This document shows, piece after piece, positions 8,291 to 16,794 of a stretch of 64,000 nt of DNA. The notes under the pieces were generated by a model. That model worked only from the letters and a program-made list of their open reading frames with translations, searched no databases and was not told the DNA's origin. A program made the position numbers and the translations under genes. Position 1 is the first letter of the stretch. Every line of letters starts with the position of its first letter. The stretch spans positions 62,001 through 126,000 of the forward strand of contig JAPSJV010000006.1 in NCBI GenBank assembly GCA_031178005.1. Reading direction: 5' to 3'. Origin of the DNA: Pseudarthrobacter sp. Lineage in GTDB: Bacteria; Actinomycetota; Actinomycetes; Actinomycetales; Micrococcaceae.

Positions 8291-8937
8291 CGGGCAATCG
8301 CCACCTTTCGTTCAACGGTGCTGGCGAGGATGCCCAGCGGAACAGTCAGGAGCAGATAGAAGAACGCCACGCCGAGCAGCACGGCCATAACCTGGTCGCC
8401 GTTGGCATTAGCCAGCTGGCGGCCGTGTCCGAACAATTCCAGAACGTAGAAGGCGCCGGCTACGGATGAGTTCTTGACCAGCGCTATCAGGATGTTGATC
8501 ATCGGGGGAATAACAGTGCGCAGGGCCTGGGGCAGGATGATCAGGCCCAGGACCTGGCCAAACTTCATCCCGATACTGCGGGCGGCCTCCGCCTGGCCGA
8601 CAGGGACACTGTTGACACCTGAGCGGACGGCTTCGGCAATAAAAGCCGAGGTGTAGGTGCTGAGGGCGATGATGGCCGCTACCTCGAACTGCTCAAACGT
8701 CACGCCGAGGCGGGGCAGGACAACCGCCGCAAAGAAGAAGGCAATGGTCAGCGGCGTGTTCCGCAGGATTTCCACGTAGACGGTGCTGAAACCGCGGAGT
8801 GCAGCAACGGGGGAAACGCGGGCTGCGGCGATCAGCGTGCCCAACACCAGTGCGATGACCCCGGAGACGACTGAAAGGTAAAGAGTGCGGAGAAAGCCAT
8901 CCCAGTAGATGGGCAGGTTTTCAATGATGACGTCCAT
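8287..8937 (-). CDS. gluC: Glutamate ABC transporter permease GluC
   Basis: 216 aa. It is the shorter permease subunit, pairing with GluD. Transmembrane helices are visible at TLYLSVVSGVIALVLGTLI, LTIAFFFAAVVL, VMAVLLGVAFFYLLLTVPL and others. The EAA loop is AFIAEAVRSGVNSVPVGQAE near residue 110-130. It follows gluB after an 84-base gap that contains a hairpin, so its expression may be lower than that of the binding protein. It overlaps gluD by 4 bases. Confidence 0.88.
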   Translation of the reverse strand: MDVIIENLPIYWDGFLRTLYLSVVSGVIALVLGTLIAAARVSPVAALRGFSTVYVEILRNTPLTIAFFFAAVVLPRLGVTFEQFEVAAIIALSTYTSAFIAEAVRSGVNSVPVGQAEAARSIGMKFGQVLGLIILPQALRTVIPPMINILIALVKNSSVAGAFYVLELFGHGRQLANANGDQVMAVLLGVAFFYLLLTVPLGILASTVERKVAIAR

Positions 8938-8977
8938 AGGATCCTTCGGCGGTGTCGTGGACTGGAACGAAAATGAA

Positions 8978-9013
8978 AGCAGGTGCCGGAAGGAATCCCG
9001 TCCGGCACCTGCT
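8978..9013 (-). terminator. Intra-operon hairpin between gluB and gluC
   Basis: On the plus strand AGCAGGTGCCGGA (8978-8990) pairs with TCCGGCACCTGCT (9001-9013) across a 10-base loop. On the minus strand a T-rich TTTCATTTTCGTTCC follows. It probably acts as a partial terminator or 3' stabiliser, giving more GluB than permease. Confidence 0.7.
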
Positions 9014-9021
9014 CAACCTAA

Positions 9022-9906
9022 TCAGTAACGATCGATCGCGGGCAGCTCCGGGGCAGTCTTGATGACGGATCCTGCGGTGGCTTCCCAGGCCTTCTTGTAG
9101 GTTCCGTCTTCTTCGAAGGCTTCAAGCTGATCGTTGATCCAGTTACGGAACTCGGTGTCGTCCTTCTTCAAGCCGATGCCGTAAGGCTCCTTGGTGAACG
9201 TCTCATCCGAGGCGAGCTTAAAGGCGTCCGGCTCCTTGTCCACAAAGCCGGCCAGGATCACGTTGTCAGTAGTGACCGCGTCAACCTGCTTGTTGCGCAG
9301 GGGCTCGAGGCAGGCAGAGTACGTGGCAACCGGGACCAGCACTGCACCGTACTTCTCAACAATGGTGCCGGCCGGCGTCGAACCCGTAACGGAGCAAACC
9401 TTCTTGCCACTGACGTCTTCCGGAGTCTTGATGGTGTCGTTGTCCTTGTTCACCATCAATGCCTGGCCGGCCTCGTAATAGGGCCCCGCGAAGGAGACTT
9501 CCTGCTTGCGCTTGTCGTTGATGGTGTACGTGGCAATAACCAGGTCCACCTGGCCCTGCTTGATGAATTCCTCGCGGTTGGCCGAAACGGTCTCCGACCA
9601 CTCGATCTTGTCCGCGGGGATGCCGAGCTTGCCGGCAATCAACTTGCCCATTTCGACGTCGAAGCCCACCGGCTTGCCGTCCAGGCCAACCTGGCCGAAC
9701 AGCGGCTGGTCGAATTTGGTACCGATCTTGATGCTGCCGGCACTGGAGAGCTTCTCCATGGTGGTGCCGGCGGCAAAGGTGGGAGCCTCTTCGACCGGGG
9801 CGGTGTCCGCGGGAGTGCCGCCGCCGCCACAGGCGCTGAGCGACAGTGCAACTGCAGCACCGGCTGCGAGGAGGATCGATTTCCGCCTGGAGATAAATGC
9901 CTTCAT
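9022..9906 (-). CDS. gluB: Glutamate-binding lipoprotein GluB
   Basis: 294 aa. It is the extracellular solute-binding subunit. The lipoprotein signal peptide is clear: basic start MKAFISRRK, hydrophobic core, and lipobox LSACG with Cys at about residue 26. The mature domain is a family-3 solute-binding fold (SIKIGTKFDQPLFG, VGFDVEMGKLIAGKLG, GKKVCSVTGSTPAGTI, FTKEPYGIGLKKDD). Mature GluB has two Cys, in KKVCSV and SACLEPL, a common disulfide pair in this family. ATG 9906 has AAAGGAA about 8 bases upstream. It is the second gene of gluABCD. Glutamate specificity is inferred from operon order and resemblance. Confidence 0.9.
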   Translation of the reverse strand: MKAFISRRKSILLAAGAAVALSLSACGGGGTPADTAPVEEAPTFAAGTTMEKLSSAGSIKIGTKFDQPLFGQVGLDGKPVGFDVEMGKLIAGKLGIPADKIEWSETVSANREEFIKQGQVDLVIATYTINDKRKQEVSFAGPYYEAGQALMVNKDNDTIKTPEDVSGKKVCSVTGSTPAGTIVEKYGAVLVPVATYSACLEPLRNKQVDAVTTDNVILAGFVDKEPDAFKLASDETFTKEPYGIGLKKDDTEFRNWINDQLEAFEEDGTYKKAWEATAGSVIKTAPELPAIDRY

Positions 9907-9968
9907 GACATTCCTTTCATTGGGTGCCGCTTGTGGCGGCCTGGATGCGATGTTGGATGAATGGGGGA

Positions 9969-10724
9969 TCAGTGGGTGAGGAGCTTGGACAGGAAGTCCT
10001 TGGCGCGATCGCTCTTCGGATTGGTGAAGAACTCCTCGGGGGTGGCGTCCTCGACGATCTGGCCGTCAGACATAAAGACAACGCGGTCCGCGGCCTTCCG
10101 GGCGAAGCCCATCTCGTGGGTAACCACGATCATGGTCATGCCTTCCTTTGCCAGCTGGACCATTACGTCCAGGACCTCGTTGATCATTTCGGGGTCCAGC
10201 GCGGAGGTGGGCTCATCAAACAGCATCACCTTCGGCTTCATGGCAAGGGCCCTGGCGATTGCCACACGCTGCTGCTGGCCACCGGAGAGCTGCGCTGGAA
10301 GCTTGGGAGCCTGGTGGCCGACGCCGACGCGTTCCAGCAGTGCCATGGCTTCCTGGTCCGCCTTGGCCTTGGGCATGCCCTTGACCTTAATGGGTCCCAA
10401 GGTCACGTTTTCCAGGATGGTCTTGTGCGCGAAGAGGTTGAAGGACTGAAAAACCATTCCGACGTCGGCGCGAAGCTGGGCGAGTGCCTTCCCTTCCTCC
10501 GGAAGTACCTTGCCGTCGATCTTAATGGTGCCGCTCTCAATGGTTTCGAGGCGGTTGATGGCACGGCAGAGTGTGGATTTTCCCGAACCCGACGGCCCGA
10601 TGACCACGACTACCTCGCCCTTGCGGACGTGCAGATCGATGTCCTTGAGTACGTGCAGCTGGCCGTAGTGCTTGTTGACGGCGTTCAGGGAGACGAGGGC
10701 ATCGCCGGGCACATAAGTAGTCAT
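9969..10724 (-). CDS. gluA: Glutamate ABC transporter ATP-binding protein GluA
   Basis: 251 aa. It is the cytosolic ATPase subunit. Walker [10 protein letters not shown] is near residue 43, Q-loop VFQSFNLF near 88, signature [16 protein letters not shown] near 143, Walker [13 protein letters not shown] near 165, and the switch His is in [12 protein letters not shown] near 200. It is the first gene of the gluABCD operon. ATG 10724 is preceded by TAGATT and exactly six bases with no Shine-Dalgarno sequence, so the operon message is probably leaderless. gluB follows after 62 bases. Confidence 0.93.
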   Translation of the reverse strand: MTTYVPGDALVSLNAVNKHYGQLHVLKDIDLHVRKGEVVVVIGPSGSGKSTLCRAINRLETIESGTIKIDGKVLPEEGKALAQLRADVGMVFQSFNLFAHKTILENVTLGPIKVKGMPKAKADQEAMALLERVGVGHQAPKLPAQLSGGQQQRVAIARALAMKPKVMLFDEPTSALDPEMINEVLDVMVQLAKEGMTMIVVTHEMGFARKAADRVVFMSDGQIVEDATPEEFFTNPKSDRAKDFLSKLLTH

Positions 10725-10730
10725 AGGAAG

Positions 10731-10736
10731 AATCTA
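10731..10736 (-). promoter_or_regulatory. Leaderless -10 element of gluABCD
   Basis: Minus strand reads TAGATT-CTTCCT-ATG. No convincing -35 box was seen 16-18 bases upstream. Confidence 0.6.
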
Positions 10737-10841
10737 GCGAACAATGTCGCTTTATGACGGCAATCACTCCCACTTCCTGCTGAATCGTGACTCAAGAGAT
10801 ACCGGCGGGTATCCACGCGGACGGCGCGCTAGCCTTGTGCA

Positions 10842-11627
10842 ATGAGCAATAACCCAGACCCTGCCAACACTTCCCAGCCCCGACGGAAAGGGCCACTGGA
10901 ACTTCGCCGCAAGCAGGCTGCCGTAGAGACGTCGGACCAGCATCTGTTGGACACCAAAGGCCCGGGGCAGTTTATACACACGGATCCGTGGCGCGTGCTG
11001 CGGATCCAGAGCGAATTTGTTGAAGGGTTTGGCGCGCTGGCGGATCTTGGCCCGGCCGTCAGTGTCTTCGGTTCCGCCCGTACCAAACCGGGGACCACTT
11101 ACTACGACATGGCCATTGAAGTAGGCCGGCATCTGGCCCAGTCCGGAGTAGCCGTCATTACCGGCGGTGGACCCGGTTCCATGGAAGCCGCCAACCGCGG
11201 AACAGTAGACGGCAACGGTGTTTCCGTTGGCTTGGGCATTGAACTGCCGTTCGAGCAGGGGTTGAACCCGTGGGTCGATCTGGGCGTGAACTTCCGGTAC
11301 TTCTTTGCCCGCAAGACCATGTTCGTCAAATACGCCCAGGGGTTCATCGTCCTCCCGGGCGGTCTGGGCACGCTGGATGAGCTTTTTGAAGCCATGGTGC
11401 TGGTCCAGACCCGCAAGGTGACCTCCTTCCCGATCATCCTCCTGGGAGTTGACTTCTGGACGCCCATGCTCGAATGGCTCCGTGGCACGCTGGTTGCCGA
11501 GGGGATGGTGTCCGAACAGGACCTTGACCTGATCCAACTGGTAGATGATCCTGCCGAGGCAGTGCGCCGTGTCCTTCAGGGCAGCGTGCGACCCCCAGCC
11601 CTGAACGGGGAGAAGCCGCCGGAGTGA
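10842..11627 (+). CDS. LOG-family protein (cytokinin-type nucleoside-monophosphate phosphoribohydrolase)
   Basis: 261 aa. It carries the LOG/TIGR00730 Rossmann-fold signatures: SVFGSARTKPGT near residue 65, ITGGGPGSMEAANRGT near 108, and the catalytic VLPGGLGTLDELFEAM near 170. Family members remove the base from nucleoside 5'-monophosphates, and some act on cytokinin ribotides. The physiological substrate here is unknown. The N-terminal ~35 residues are polar and Pro-rich, longer than in short LOG proteins. ATG 10842 follows TAGCCT plus six bases, a leaderless start. It is divergent from gluA. M. tuberculosis has a LOG homologue (Rv1205, from memory) in a matching position near dapE. Confidence 0.88.
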   Translation: MSNNPDPANTSQPRRKGPLELRRKQAAVETSDQHLLDTKGPGQFIHTDPWRVLRIQSEFVEGFGALADLGPAVSVFGSARTKPGTTYYDMAIEVGRHLAQSGVAVITGGGPGSMEAANRGTVDGNGVSVGLGIELPFEQGLNPWVDLGVNFRYFFARKTMFVKYAQGFIVLPGGLGTLDELFEAMVLVQTRKVTSFPIILLGVDFWTPMLEWLRGTLVAEGMVSEQDLDLIQLVDDPAEAVRRVLQGSVRPPALNGEKPPE

Positions 11628-11651
11628 GCCGAGGCGCCAATTTCTGGCACG

Positions 11652-12002
11652 ATGGAGCACGTGAGCTACTTTCTGGTGTTCCTGGCCGTGGCAATGCTGG
11701 CTGCCGTTGCGTGGCTGACCACCGGCCGGCGCCGGGCTGGAGCCGCTGACGGCATCATCGACGACGCCATGGGCGTGCCCATGGCCAATCTTCCTCCAGT
11801 CCTGCTCCCGGACGAGGCAAAGCCTGCAGATGTGGACCGTATCCGGTTTTCCCTTGGTCTCCGCGGGTACCGGATGGACCAGGTGGATCAGGTCCTGGAC
11901 CGGTTGCGCGATCAGCTGGCTGCCCGTGACGCCGAGATTGCCCGCTTGCAGCGGTTGAACCCGGATCCCGATACCGTTGCGAAGGACGTCGTTGAGCGTT
12001 GA
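11652..12002 (+). CDS. Small membrane protein with DivIVA-like segment
   Basis: 116 aa. There is one N-terminal transmembrane helix, VSYFLVFLAVAMLAAVAWLT, and a linker. A DivIVA-type motif, RIRFSLGLRGYRMDQVDQVL, lies at about residues 62-81 and runs into a short coiled coil (RLRDQLAARDAEIARLQRL). In this family the motif targets curved membrane or takes part in polar growth and division. The exact role is unknown. ATG 11652 has no ribosome-binding site. GTG 11661 (MSYFLV) is an equally good start, with CACGAT seven bases upstream. It lies 24 bases after the LOG gene and is followed by a glycosyltransferase gene. Confidence 0.75.
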   Translation: MEHVSYFLVFLAVAMLAAVAWLTTGRRRAGAADGIIDDAMGVPMANLPPVLLPDEAKPADVDRIRFSLGLRGYRMDQVDQVLDRLRDQLAARDAEIARLQRLNPDPDTVAKDVVER

Positions 12003-12021
12003 GACGGAGGGCGGCAAAGCG

Positions 12022-13236
12022 GTGCAGCGACCCCTGCGGGGGAGAACTGCACCGCTGCTTGCCGCCGTTAAACGTTTGCCATGGTGGGTCCAGGTCCTGG
12101 CCATCTACCTTGCCGCCCGGTTGGTCAGCGCGTGCATCTTCGCGGCCGCGACGCTGCAGCAGGGCCCTGGCCCTTGGGGTGCCGCGCACCCCGGCTATTG
12201 GGACTTCATCAATATCTGGGACGCCCGCTGGTACGGCCGGATCTTCAACGAAGGCTATCCAGCTGTCCTCCCCGTTGATGCAGCCGGCAACGTCCAGGAA
12301 AATGCCTGGGCCTTTTATCCGCTGTTTCCGCTCCTGGGTCGGGCGCTGTCGGCCGTCACCGGACTGCCGGCGGCTGCGTCCCTGACAACCATCGCGATGC
12401 TCAGCGGCCTGGGTGCCGCCGTCGTGGTTTACCTGCTCTTCCGGGAGAAAGCTACCCATGGCGACGCGCTCTGGGGTGTTGTCCTCTTCTCCACCTTTCC
12501 CGTCGCAGCGATTTTCCAGGTCCCCTACGCGGAATCACTGAACACGTTGCTCCTGGCTGCTGCGCTGCTCCTTGTAGTCCGCCGGATGTATCTGGAAGCT
12601 ACACCGGTAGTGGTCCTGATGTGCCTGTCCCGGCCGGTGGGAGTGGCCTTCGCCGTAATGATCGGCATCCTGCTGCTGATTCGCCTCTATGGCTGGTGGA
12701 CTGAGGGCAGGCCGCAGGGCGGAGCCGGCCAGTTGGTCCGGATTGCCGTCCTGGCGCTTATCAGCGGGATCTCGGCGGTCCTGTGGCCCATCCTGGCGTG
12801 GCAGGCCACCGGTGACTTCCAGGCCTACACCAAGACCGAAAGCGTGTGGCGCGGCGGAGGCCTGGTTCCGTTCAAGCCGTGGTTTGACATGGGCGCCGGG
12901 CTGTTGGGTCCGGTAGCGGGAATGCTGGCCCCGTTTGCATTGGTAGCCGTATTCGCGTGGCTGATGTTCTGCCCTCCTGTGGTGCGGCTCGGCGTCGAAC
13001 TCCGGCTTTGGTGCGCTGCCTACATGGCCTACCTGCTGGTGTTTTTGCATCCCCAGACCAGCACCTTCCGGCTCCTGATCCCACTGTTTCCCCTGGCGCT
13101 GGGTGCAGTCTTTGTATCCCGTTCGCGAGCCTACCGGGGACTGCTGGTAGTTATGTTCGTGCTGCTGCAGATCGTCTGGGTTGTGTGGCTGTGGGTCTGG
13201 GCGCAACTGCCCGGCGGCGGCGATTATCCGCCCTGA
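12022..13236 (+). CDS. Polytopic membrane glycosyltransferase, PIG-V/mannosyltransferase-like
   Basis: 404 aa from GTG 12022, chosen because GGAGGG lies at 12006-12011. TTG starts at 11977 or 11992 would overlap the previous gene. About nine hydrophobic helices are present. The first luminal loop, YWDFINIWDARWYGRIFNEG, has the W-D-x-x-W/Y pattern of GPI mannosyltransferase 2 (PIG-V)-type GT-C enzymes. In that superfamily, acidic residues in the first loop act as the catalytic base with a polyprenyl-phosphate-sugar donor. The FYPLFPLLGRAL segment follows as in homologues. It probably mannosylates an envelope glycan or protein at the outer membrane face. Donor and acceptor cannot be read from sequence. 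It sits just after the DivIVA-like gene. Confidence 0.8.
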   Translation: MQRPLRGRTAPLLAAVKRLPWWVQVLAIYLAARLVSACIFAAATLQQGPGPWGAAHPGYWDFINIWDARWYGRIFNEGYPAVLPVDAAGNVQENAWAFYPLFPLLGRALSAVTGLPAAASLTTIAMLSGLGAAVVVYLLFREKATHGDALWGVVLFSTFPVAAIFQVPYAESLNTLLLAAALLLVVRRMYLEATPVVVLMCLSRPVGVAFAVMIGILLLIRLYGWWTEGRPQGGAGQLVRIAVLALISGISAVLWPILAWQATGDFQAYTKTESVWRGGGLVPFKPWFDMGAGLLGPVAGMLAPFALVAVFAWLMFCPPVVRLGVELRLWCAAYMAYLLVFLHPQTSTFRLLIPLFPLALGAVFVSRSRAYRGLLVVMFVLLQIVWVVWLWVWAQLPGGGDYPP

Positions 13237-13464
13237 CCGGGAGCGATAGCTTCGCCGGCCAGCCCGGGAAGCCGCGCCGGAAATGTCCATCGATTAGCCC
13301 CTGCCGCGGAATTACGGGATAATAGAGGCAAGCATGGACACGACATCCTGGGATGTCCGGATGATGGCTGCGACAGGTTTCGCGGCTTCAGCCGGGCATC
13401 GCTTGACGTGCGGACACAGCCCGACCGGGCTGGTATGTCCTGGGACTATTGGAGGGAATTCCTC

Positions 13465-13632
13465 ATGGCGGCTATGAAACCTCGTACCGGCGACGGCCCT
13501 ATGGAAGTCACTAAGGAGGGCCGCAGCCTGATCATGCGCGTCCCGCTCGAAGGCGGCGGACGGCTTGTGGTGGAACTGAACGCTGCCGAGGCGGCCAACC
13601 TCAAGGAATGCCTCGTAGGAGTCACCGAGTAG
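13465..13632 (+). CDS. DUF3117 family small protein
   Basis: 55 aa from ATG 13465, with GGAGGG 9 bases upstream. The sequence (MKPRTGDGPMEVTKEGRSLI, then MRVPLEGGGRLVVELNAAEA) matches DUF3117, a very short family found throughout Actinobacteria and usually 50-60 aa long. It looks like a small beta-barrel/sheet protein with no Cys pair and no membrane segment. Function is unknown. The upstream 228-base gap has a GATAAT at 13317-13322 that could be the -10. A strong terminator follows. The neighbourhood order (DivIVA-like, glycosyltransferase, DUF3117, O-methyltransferase, sigE) resembles mycobacteria. Confidence 0.9.
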   Translation: MAAMKPRTGDGPMEVTKEGRSLIMRVPLEGGGRLVVELNAAEAANLKECLVGVTE

Positions 13633-13643
13633 TAGAAAATCAA

Positions 13644-13684
13644 AAAGCAGGGTCCGCGGCGGTTGCCGCGGACCCTGCTTTTTT
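13644..13684. terminator. Terminator after DUF3117, bidirectional
   Basis: A stem of about 16 bp (AAGCAGGGTCCGCGGC with GCCGCGGACCCTGCTT), loop GGTT, is followed by TTTT at 13681-13684. It lies between the convergent DUF3117 and O-methyltransferase genes. Confidence 0.9.
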
Positions 13685-13698
13685 GGCTCTGACCGCTG

Positions 13699-14331
13699 TT
13701 ACTTCTTCACAGCGACAAGAAGGCCATCGCCTGTGGGCAGCATGGCGGAGGCCAGCCGGTCATCATCGCGGATGGACCGGCCCACCTGACGCAGTACCGT
13801 GGTGCTGGCATCCCGGGCCGCGGGGTTGGCGACGCGGTCCTTGTCCAGGGCATCGTTAATAATCAGGATCCCGCTGGACTTCAAAAGCCTGATGGCTTGA
13901 TCCACGTAGCCGGGAAGGCTGGGCTTGTCAGCGTCGATGAAAACGAGATCGTAGGCTGCATCGGTCAGCCGTGGCAGGACATCACCGGCACGCCCGGAAA
14001 TTGTTCGGGTACGGTTGGCCGGGCTTCCTGATTCCAGGAACGCCTCGCGCGCAGCCCGTAGGTGTTCAACATCCACATCAATGGTGGTCAGTACGGCCTG
14101 CGGTCCAAGGCCACGCAGCAGGCAGACTCCGGAGACTCCGGCTCCGGTACCGATCTCCACGGCCGTCTGGGCTTTTGAAGCCGCGGCCAGCACGGTGAGG
14201 GCGGCACCGACGCCGCGCCCGATCGGCGTCACTCCCAGCTCGAAGGAACGCTCCCGCGCGCGCATCAGAACATCGTCCTCGGCAGGCAGATCTTCTGCGT
14301 AGGACCAGCTGGTGGACTTATCGGCGCTCAT
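13699..14331 (-). CDS. SAM-dependent O-methyltransferase
   Basis: 210 aa. It is a class I methyltransferase of the caffeoyl-CoA/catechol O-methyltransferase family. SAM-binding motif AVEIGTGAGVSGVCLLRGL is near residue 60, and acidic loop LTTIDVDVEHLRAA near 83. The metal-binding region is DLVFIDADKPSLPGYVDQA near 137, with the paired IINDALDKDRVANP near 165. These match Mg-dependent O-methyltransferases. The substrate is unknown. It is divergent from sigE with a 240-base intergenic region. M. tuberculosis has a homologue (Rv1220c, from memory) immediately beside sigE, so the link to sigE is conserved, but a functional tie is unproven. Confidence 0.88.
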   Translation of the reverse strand: MSADKSTSWSYAEDLPAEDDVLMRARERSFELGVTPIGRGVGAALTVLAAASKAQTAVEIGTGAGVSGVCLLRGLGPQAVLTTIDVDVEHLRAAREAFLESGSPANRTRTISGRAGDVLPRLTDAAYDLVFIDADKPSLPGYVDQAIRLLKSSGILIINDALDKDRVANPAARDASTTVLRQVGRSIRDDDRLASAMLPTGDGLLVAVKK

Positions 14332-14571
14332 GGGTGTTCGCTTTCTGGGCGGAGGGGGATGTGTTGATTACAGAGTACTGTGTCCCGTCCGGCCAACCCG
14401 GCATGTGCGCTGTGGCGCCACGTGGTGACGGCAGCGAGGTGACGGACATTACTCAAATTCAGGAAACTCCCAGCCAAACCTGCCATGATATATATCCGGT
14501 GAGCCAAGGCTGACCGGCGTCGAATACCAGATGCGTATCCGGGCGTCAGCAATCCACGAGGGGAGTGGACG

Positions 14572-15189
14572 ATGTCATCAACAGTTGTGGCACCTGTCCC
14601 TGCAACACAAGACACCACCAGCGAATGGGTCCGCCCCACCTGGGAAGAAGTGGTGACCAACCACTCCGCAAAGGTGTACCGCCTTGCCTACCGGTTGACG
14701 GGCAACAAATTCGATGCGGAAGACCTTACCCAGGAAGTCTTTGTCCGCGTGTTCCGGTCACTGGAGAACTTCCAGCCGGGCACCCTTGATGGCTGGTTGC
14801 ACCGCATCACCACCAATTTGTTCCTCGACCAGGCGCGCCGCAAAAGCCGCATTCGTTTCGACGCCCTTGCCGACGACGCCGAATCCCGTATCCCCGGCCG
14901 CGAACCCGGGCCGGAACAGAGCTTCGAACTGAACAACCTGGATCTGGATGTGCAGGCAGCGTTGGAGGAAATGCCGCCCGACTTCCGTGCCGCCGTCGTG
15001 CTTTGCGATCTGGAAGGCCTCTCCTACGATGAAGTGGCCGAAGCACTGGGCGTTAAGCTCGGTACCGTTCGCTCCCGGATCCACCGCGGACGGACCATGC
15101 TCCGCGAAAAGCTGGCACACCGCGATCCCCGGCCGCAGCATTCCCGTAAGCCCCGGCTGTCGATGCCCCGCATCGCCGGGCTCCGCTGA
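14572..15189 (+). CDS. sigE: ECF RNA polymerase sigma factor, SigE type
   Basis: 205 aa from ATG 14572, with GAGGGGA about 6 bases upstream. Region 2 spans about residues 25-95 ([54 protein letters not shown]). Region 4 spans about 125-180 ([40 protein letters not shown]). There is no region 3. The gene is followed 8 bases later by a zinc-type anti-sigma factor and then tatB, the order seen around sigE in M. tuberculosis, where it answers envelope stress. The upstream 240-base region includes GGAAAC at 14462-14467 and a palindrome GATATATATC at 14487-14496. The first resembles the -35 of ECF promoters and would allow autoregulation, but no clear -10 partner was seen. Confidence 0.93.
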   Translation: MSSTVVAPVPATQDTTSEWVRPTWEEVVTNHSAKVYRLAYRLTGNKFDAEDLTQEVFVRVFRSLENFQPGTLDGWLHRITTNLFLDQARRKSRIRFDALADDAESRIPGREPGPEQSFELNNLDLDVQAALEEMPPDFRAAVVLCDLEGLSYDEVAEALGVKLGTVRSRIHRGRTMLREKLAHRDPRPQHSRKPRLSMPRIAGLR

Positions 15190-15197
15190 TCGGCGCC

Positions 15198-16259
15198 ATG
15201 GGTCCATTCCCCAGCTCGCTGCGGAAGCACCACCGCGGTGCCGACCACCTGCGCACCTGCACCGACTGCCGGGCGGCAGTGGAGCGCGAACGGCAGTATC
15301 TGGAGAGACTGCGTTGCGCCGAAGTTCCGGCCGCCAGCACTGATTTCACAGCCAGGCTCCTGGAACGCACACAACTGCTGGCCGCCGAACCCGAACGTTC
15401 CAATACCGGCAATGGCCTGGCGGTACGCGTTGTGGCCGTGTCCGCCTCCGGTGCCCTCGTAGCGGCAGGCGTGCTGACGGCCACGGCATTGCTTCTGGCC
15501 GGGGAACCGGCACCCCGCGCCGAAGGCCCGACGTCGGTCACTTCACCCACTCTTCTGTCCCTGATCCCGAACGGCGTCACTGCGTCTACCCGCCCGGGCA
15601 GCAGTTCCGGCAGCCAATCCAACGATTCCGGCGGGGGCGCTTCCACAGCACCCAAAGAACTCACAACTGCTGAGTTGGCAGCACTTCGTAACGCCGGCTG
15701 GGTGTGCCCGGAACTGGCATCCATGGGATACCGCCTGGTGTCGGCCAAAGCCGTATCACGGCAGGGAGCGCCGGCTGTTGAACTGCGCTTTACGGCGGGG
15801 AGCCATGGCGCCACGGTGGTGGAACAGTATGACGCCACGCCTGATCCTGAGGCCGGAAACACCGAGGTCGCCGGACCAGTCAACGTCCAGACCGGACGTC
15901 CGGCCGCCGAAGACGGTTTTGCGCCGGCGTCTGGACTTCTGCCCGGGTTCCCGGCGCCGCAGGCGGACGGAACGGCGGCATGGGTGCGGGGCAGCGAGCC
16001 TATCGGGGTTATCTACCGTTCAGGCAATGCCACCCTCAGTTACTTTGCCGACGTCGAACGAGCCCCGGGTAAGAGTGCTGATCCTGCCGTGGCGCTGCAG
16101 GAACTGGCGCAGGCGGCTGCGGCGGCGGAACGGGGTATTTCCGCGGGAGCCCCGCAGGAACCCGGGCTTACGGAAGCCCGCGGAGAGCGTCCCAACGAAC
16201 CACTGGCCGAGCGCCTGGGCCGTGGCCTGCGCATCATGCTGGGCCTTCAGCCGCAGTGA
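15198..16259 (+). CDS. rseA: Membrane anti-sigma factor with zinc-finger (ZAS) motif and large external domain
   Basis: 353 aa. The short N-terminal cytosolic part has HLRTCTDC at about residues 14-21, the H-x3-C-x2-C zinc motif of anti-sigma factors that hold ECF sigma factors. One transmembrane helix, VVAVSASGALVAAGVLTATA, lies at about residues 78-97. The external part is ~250 residues: a Ser/Pro/Gly-rich linker, then a folded region beginning WVCPELASMGYRLVSAKAVS, and an amphipathic tail GLRIMLGLQP. The known mycobacterial RseA is much shorter (~150 aa), so the external domain is unusual and may be a fused sensor. It is cotranscribed with sigE. No htrA-type protease gene follows. Confidence 0.82.
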   Translation: MGPFPSSLRKHHRGADHLRTCTDCRAAVERERQYLERLRCAEVPAASTDFTARLLERTQLLAAEPERSNTGNGLAVRVVAVSASGALVAAGVLTATALLLAGEPAPRAEGPTSVTSPTLLSLIPNGVTASTRPGSSSGSQSNDSGGGASTAPKELTTAELAALRNAGWVCPELASMGYRLVSAKAVSRQGAPAVELRFTAGSHGATVVEQYDATPDPEAGNTEVAGPVNVQTGRPAAEDGFAPASGLLPGFPAPQADGTAAWVRGSEPIGVIYRSGNATLSYFADVERAPGKSADPAVALQELAQAAAAAERGISAGAPQEPGLTEARGERPNEPLAERLGRGLRIMLGLQPQ

Positions 16260-16316
16260 AAACACCAGCAGGAGGCACCGGCGTTGATTGAATCGTCACT
16301 TGTGCCCGGGAGAGGG

Positions 16317-16322
16317 TAATCT
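16317..16322 (+). promoter_or_regulatory. Leaderless -10 element of tatB
   Basis: TAATCT-TCCTAAG-GTG: a TANNNT hexamer seven bases before the GTG start at 16330, inside the 70-base gap after rseA. It gives tatB its own promoter. Confidence 0.55.
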
Positions 16323-16329
16323 TCCTAAG

Positions 16330-16737
16330 GTGTTAGGAATCAACGGTGCAGAGTTTTTTCTTCTGCTGATCATCGGCATCCTGGTGATCGGCCCCAAGCG
16401 GCTGCCCGAATACACCCAGAAACTGACCAACCTTGTCCGTGAAGTCCGGCGGATGGCCTCCGGAGCCCGCGAACAGATCAAAGACGAAGTCGGCATCGAC
16501 ATCGACGATGTCGACTGGCGGAAGTACGATCCCCGGCAGTACGATCCCCGCCGAATCATCAAGGAAGCGCTGCTGGACGATGCCCCTGCGGCCGCTGCAG
16601 CGGCTCCTGCAGCCGTGGCCGCCGCGGCTGCTGTCGCCGCCCAGGGTACCGACAAGCCGGCTGCTGGTCCCGCTCCACGCGTGATTCCCCGGCTGTCCGA
16701 GGGCGAAAGCGCCCCGTTCGACGTCGAAGCAACCTGA
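16330..16737 (+). CDS. tatB: Sec-independent protein translocase subunit TatB
   Basis: 135 aa from GTG 16330. An N-terminal membrane helix, FFLLLIIGILVIGPKRLPEY, carries the TatA/B family Gly-Pro hinge. An amphipathic helix with basic residues follows (LTNLVREVRRMASGAREQIK). The KYDPRQYDPRRIIKEALLDD segment and low-complexity Ala-rich tail fit actinobacterial TatB rather than TatA. It works with TatA/TatC to export folded proteins carrying twin-Arg signals. The longer frame beginning at 16288 is rejected because its extra residues are not conserved-looking, and because TAATCT lies seven bases before GTG 16330. The position after sigE-rseA matches mycobacteria. Confidence 0.88.
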   Translation: MLGINGAEFFLLLIIGILVIGPKRLPEYTQKLTNLVREVRRMASGAREQIKDEVGIDIDDVDWRKYDPRQYDPRRIIKEALLDDAPAAAAAAPAAVAAAAAVAAQGTDKPAAGPAPRVIPRLSEGESAPFDVEAT

Positions 16738-16794
16738 TCTGCAGCTAACCACCAGCGATGGCATCGTGCTGCCGATTGGTAAATCCGCCGCCGA

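Noticed and set aside
13334..13475. Small frame (about 47 codons) upstream of and overlapping the DUF3117 start
   Set aside because: No ribosome-binding site, it overlaps the DUF3117 start in another frame, and I see no leader-peptide feature.
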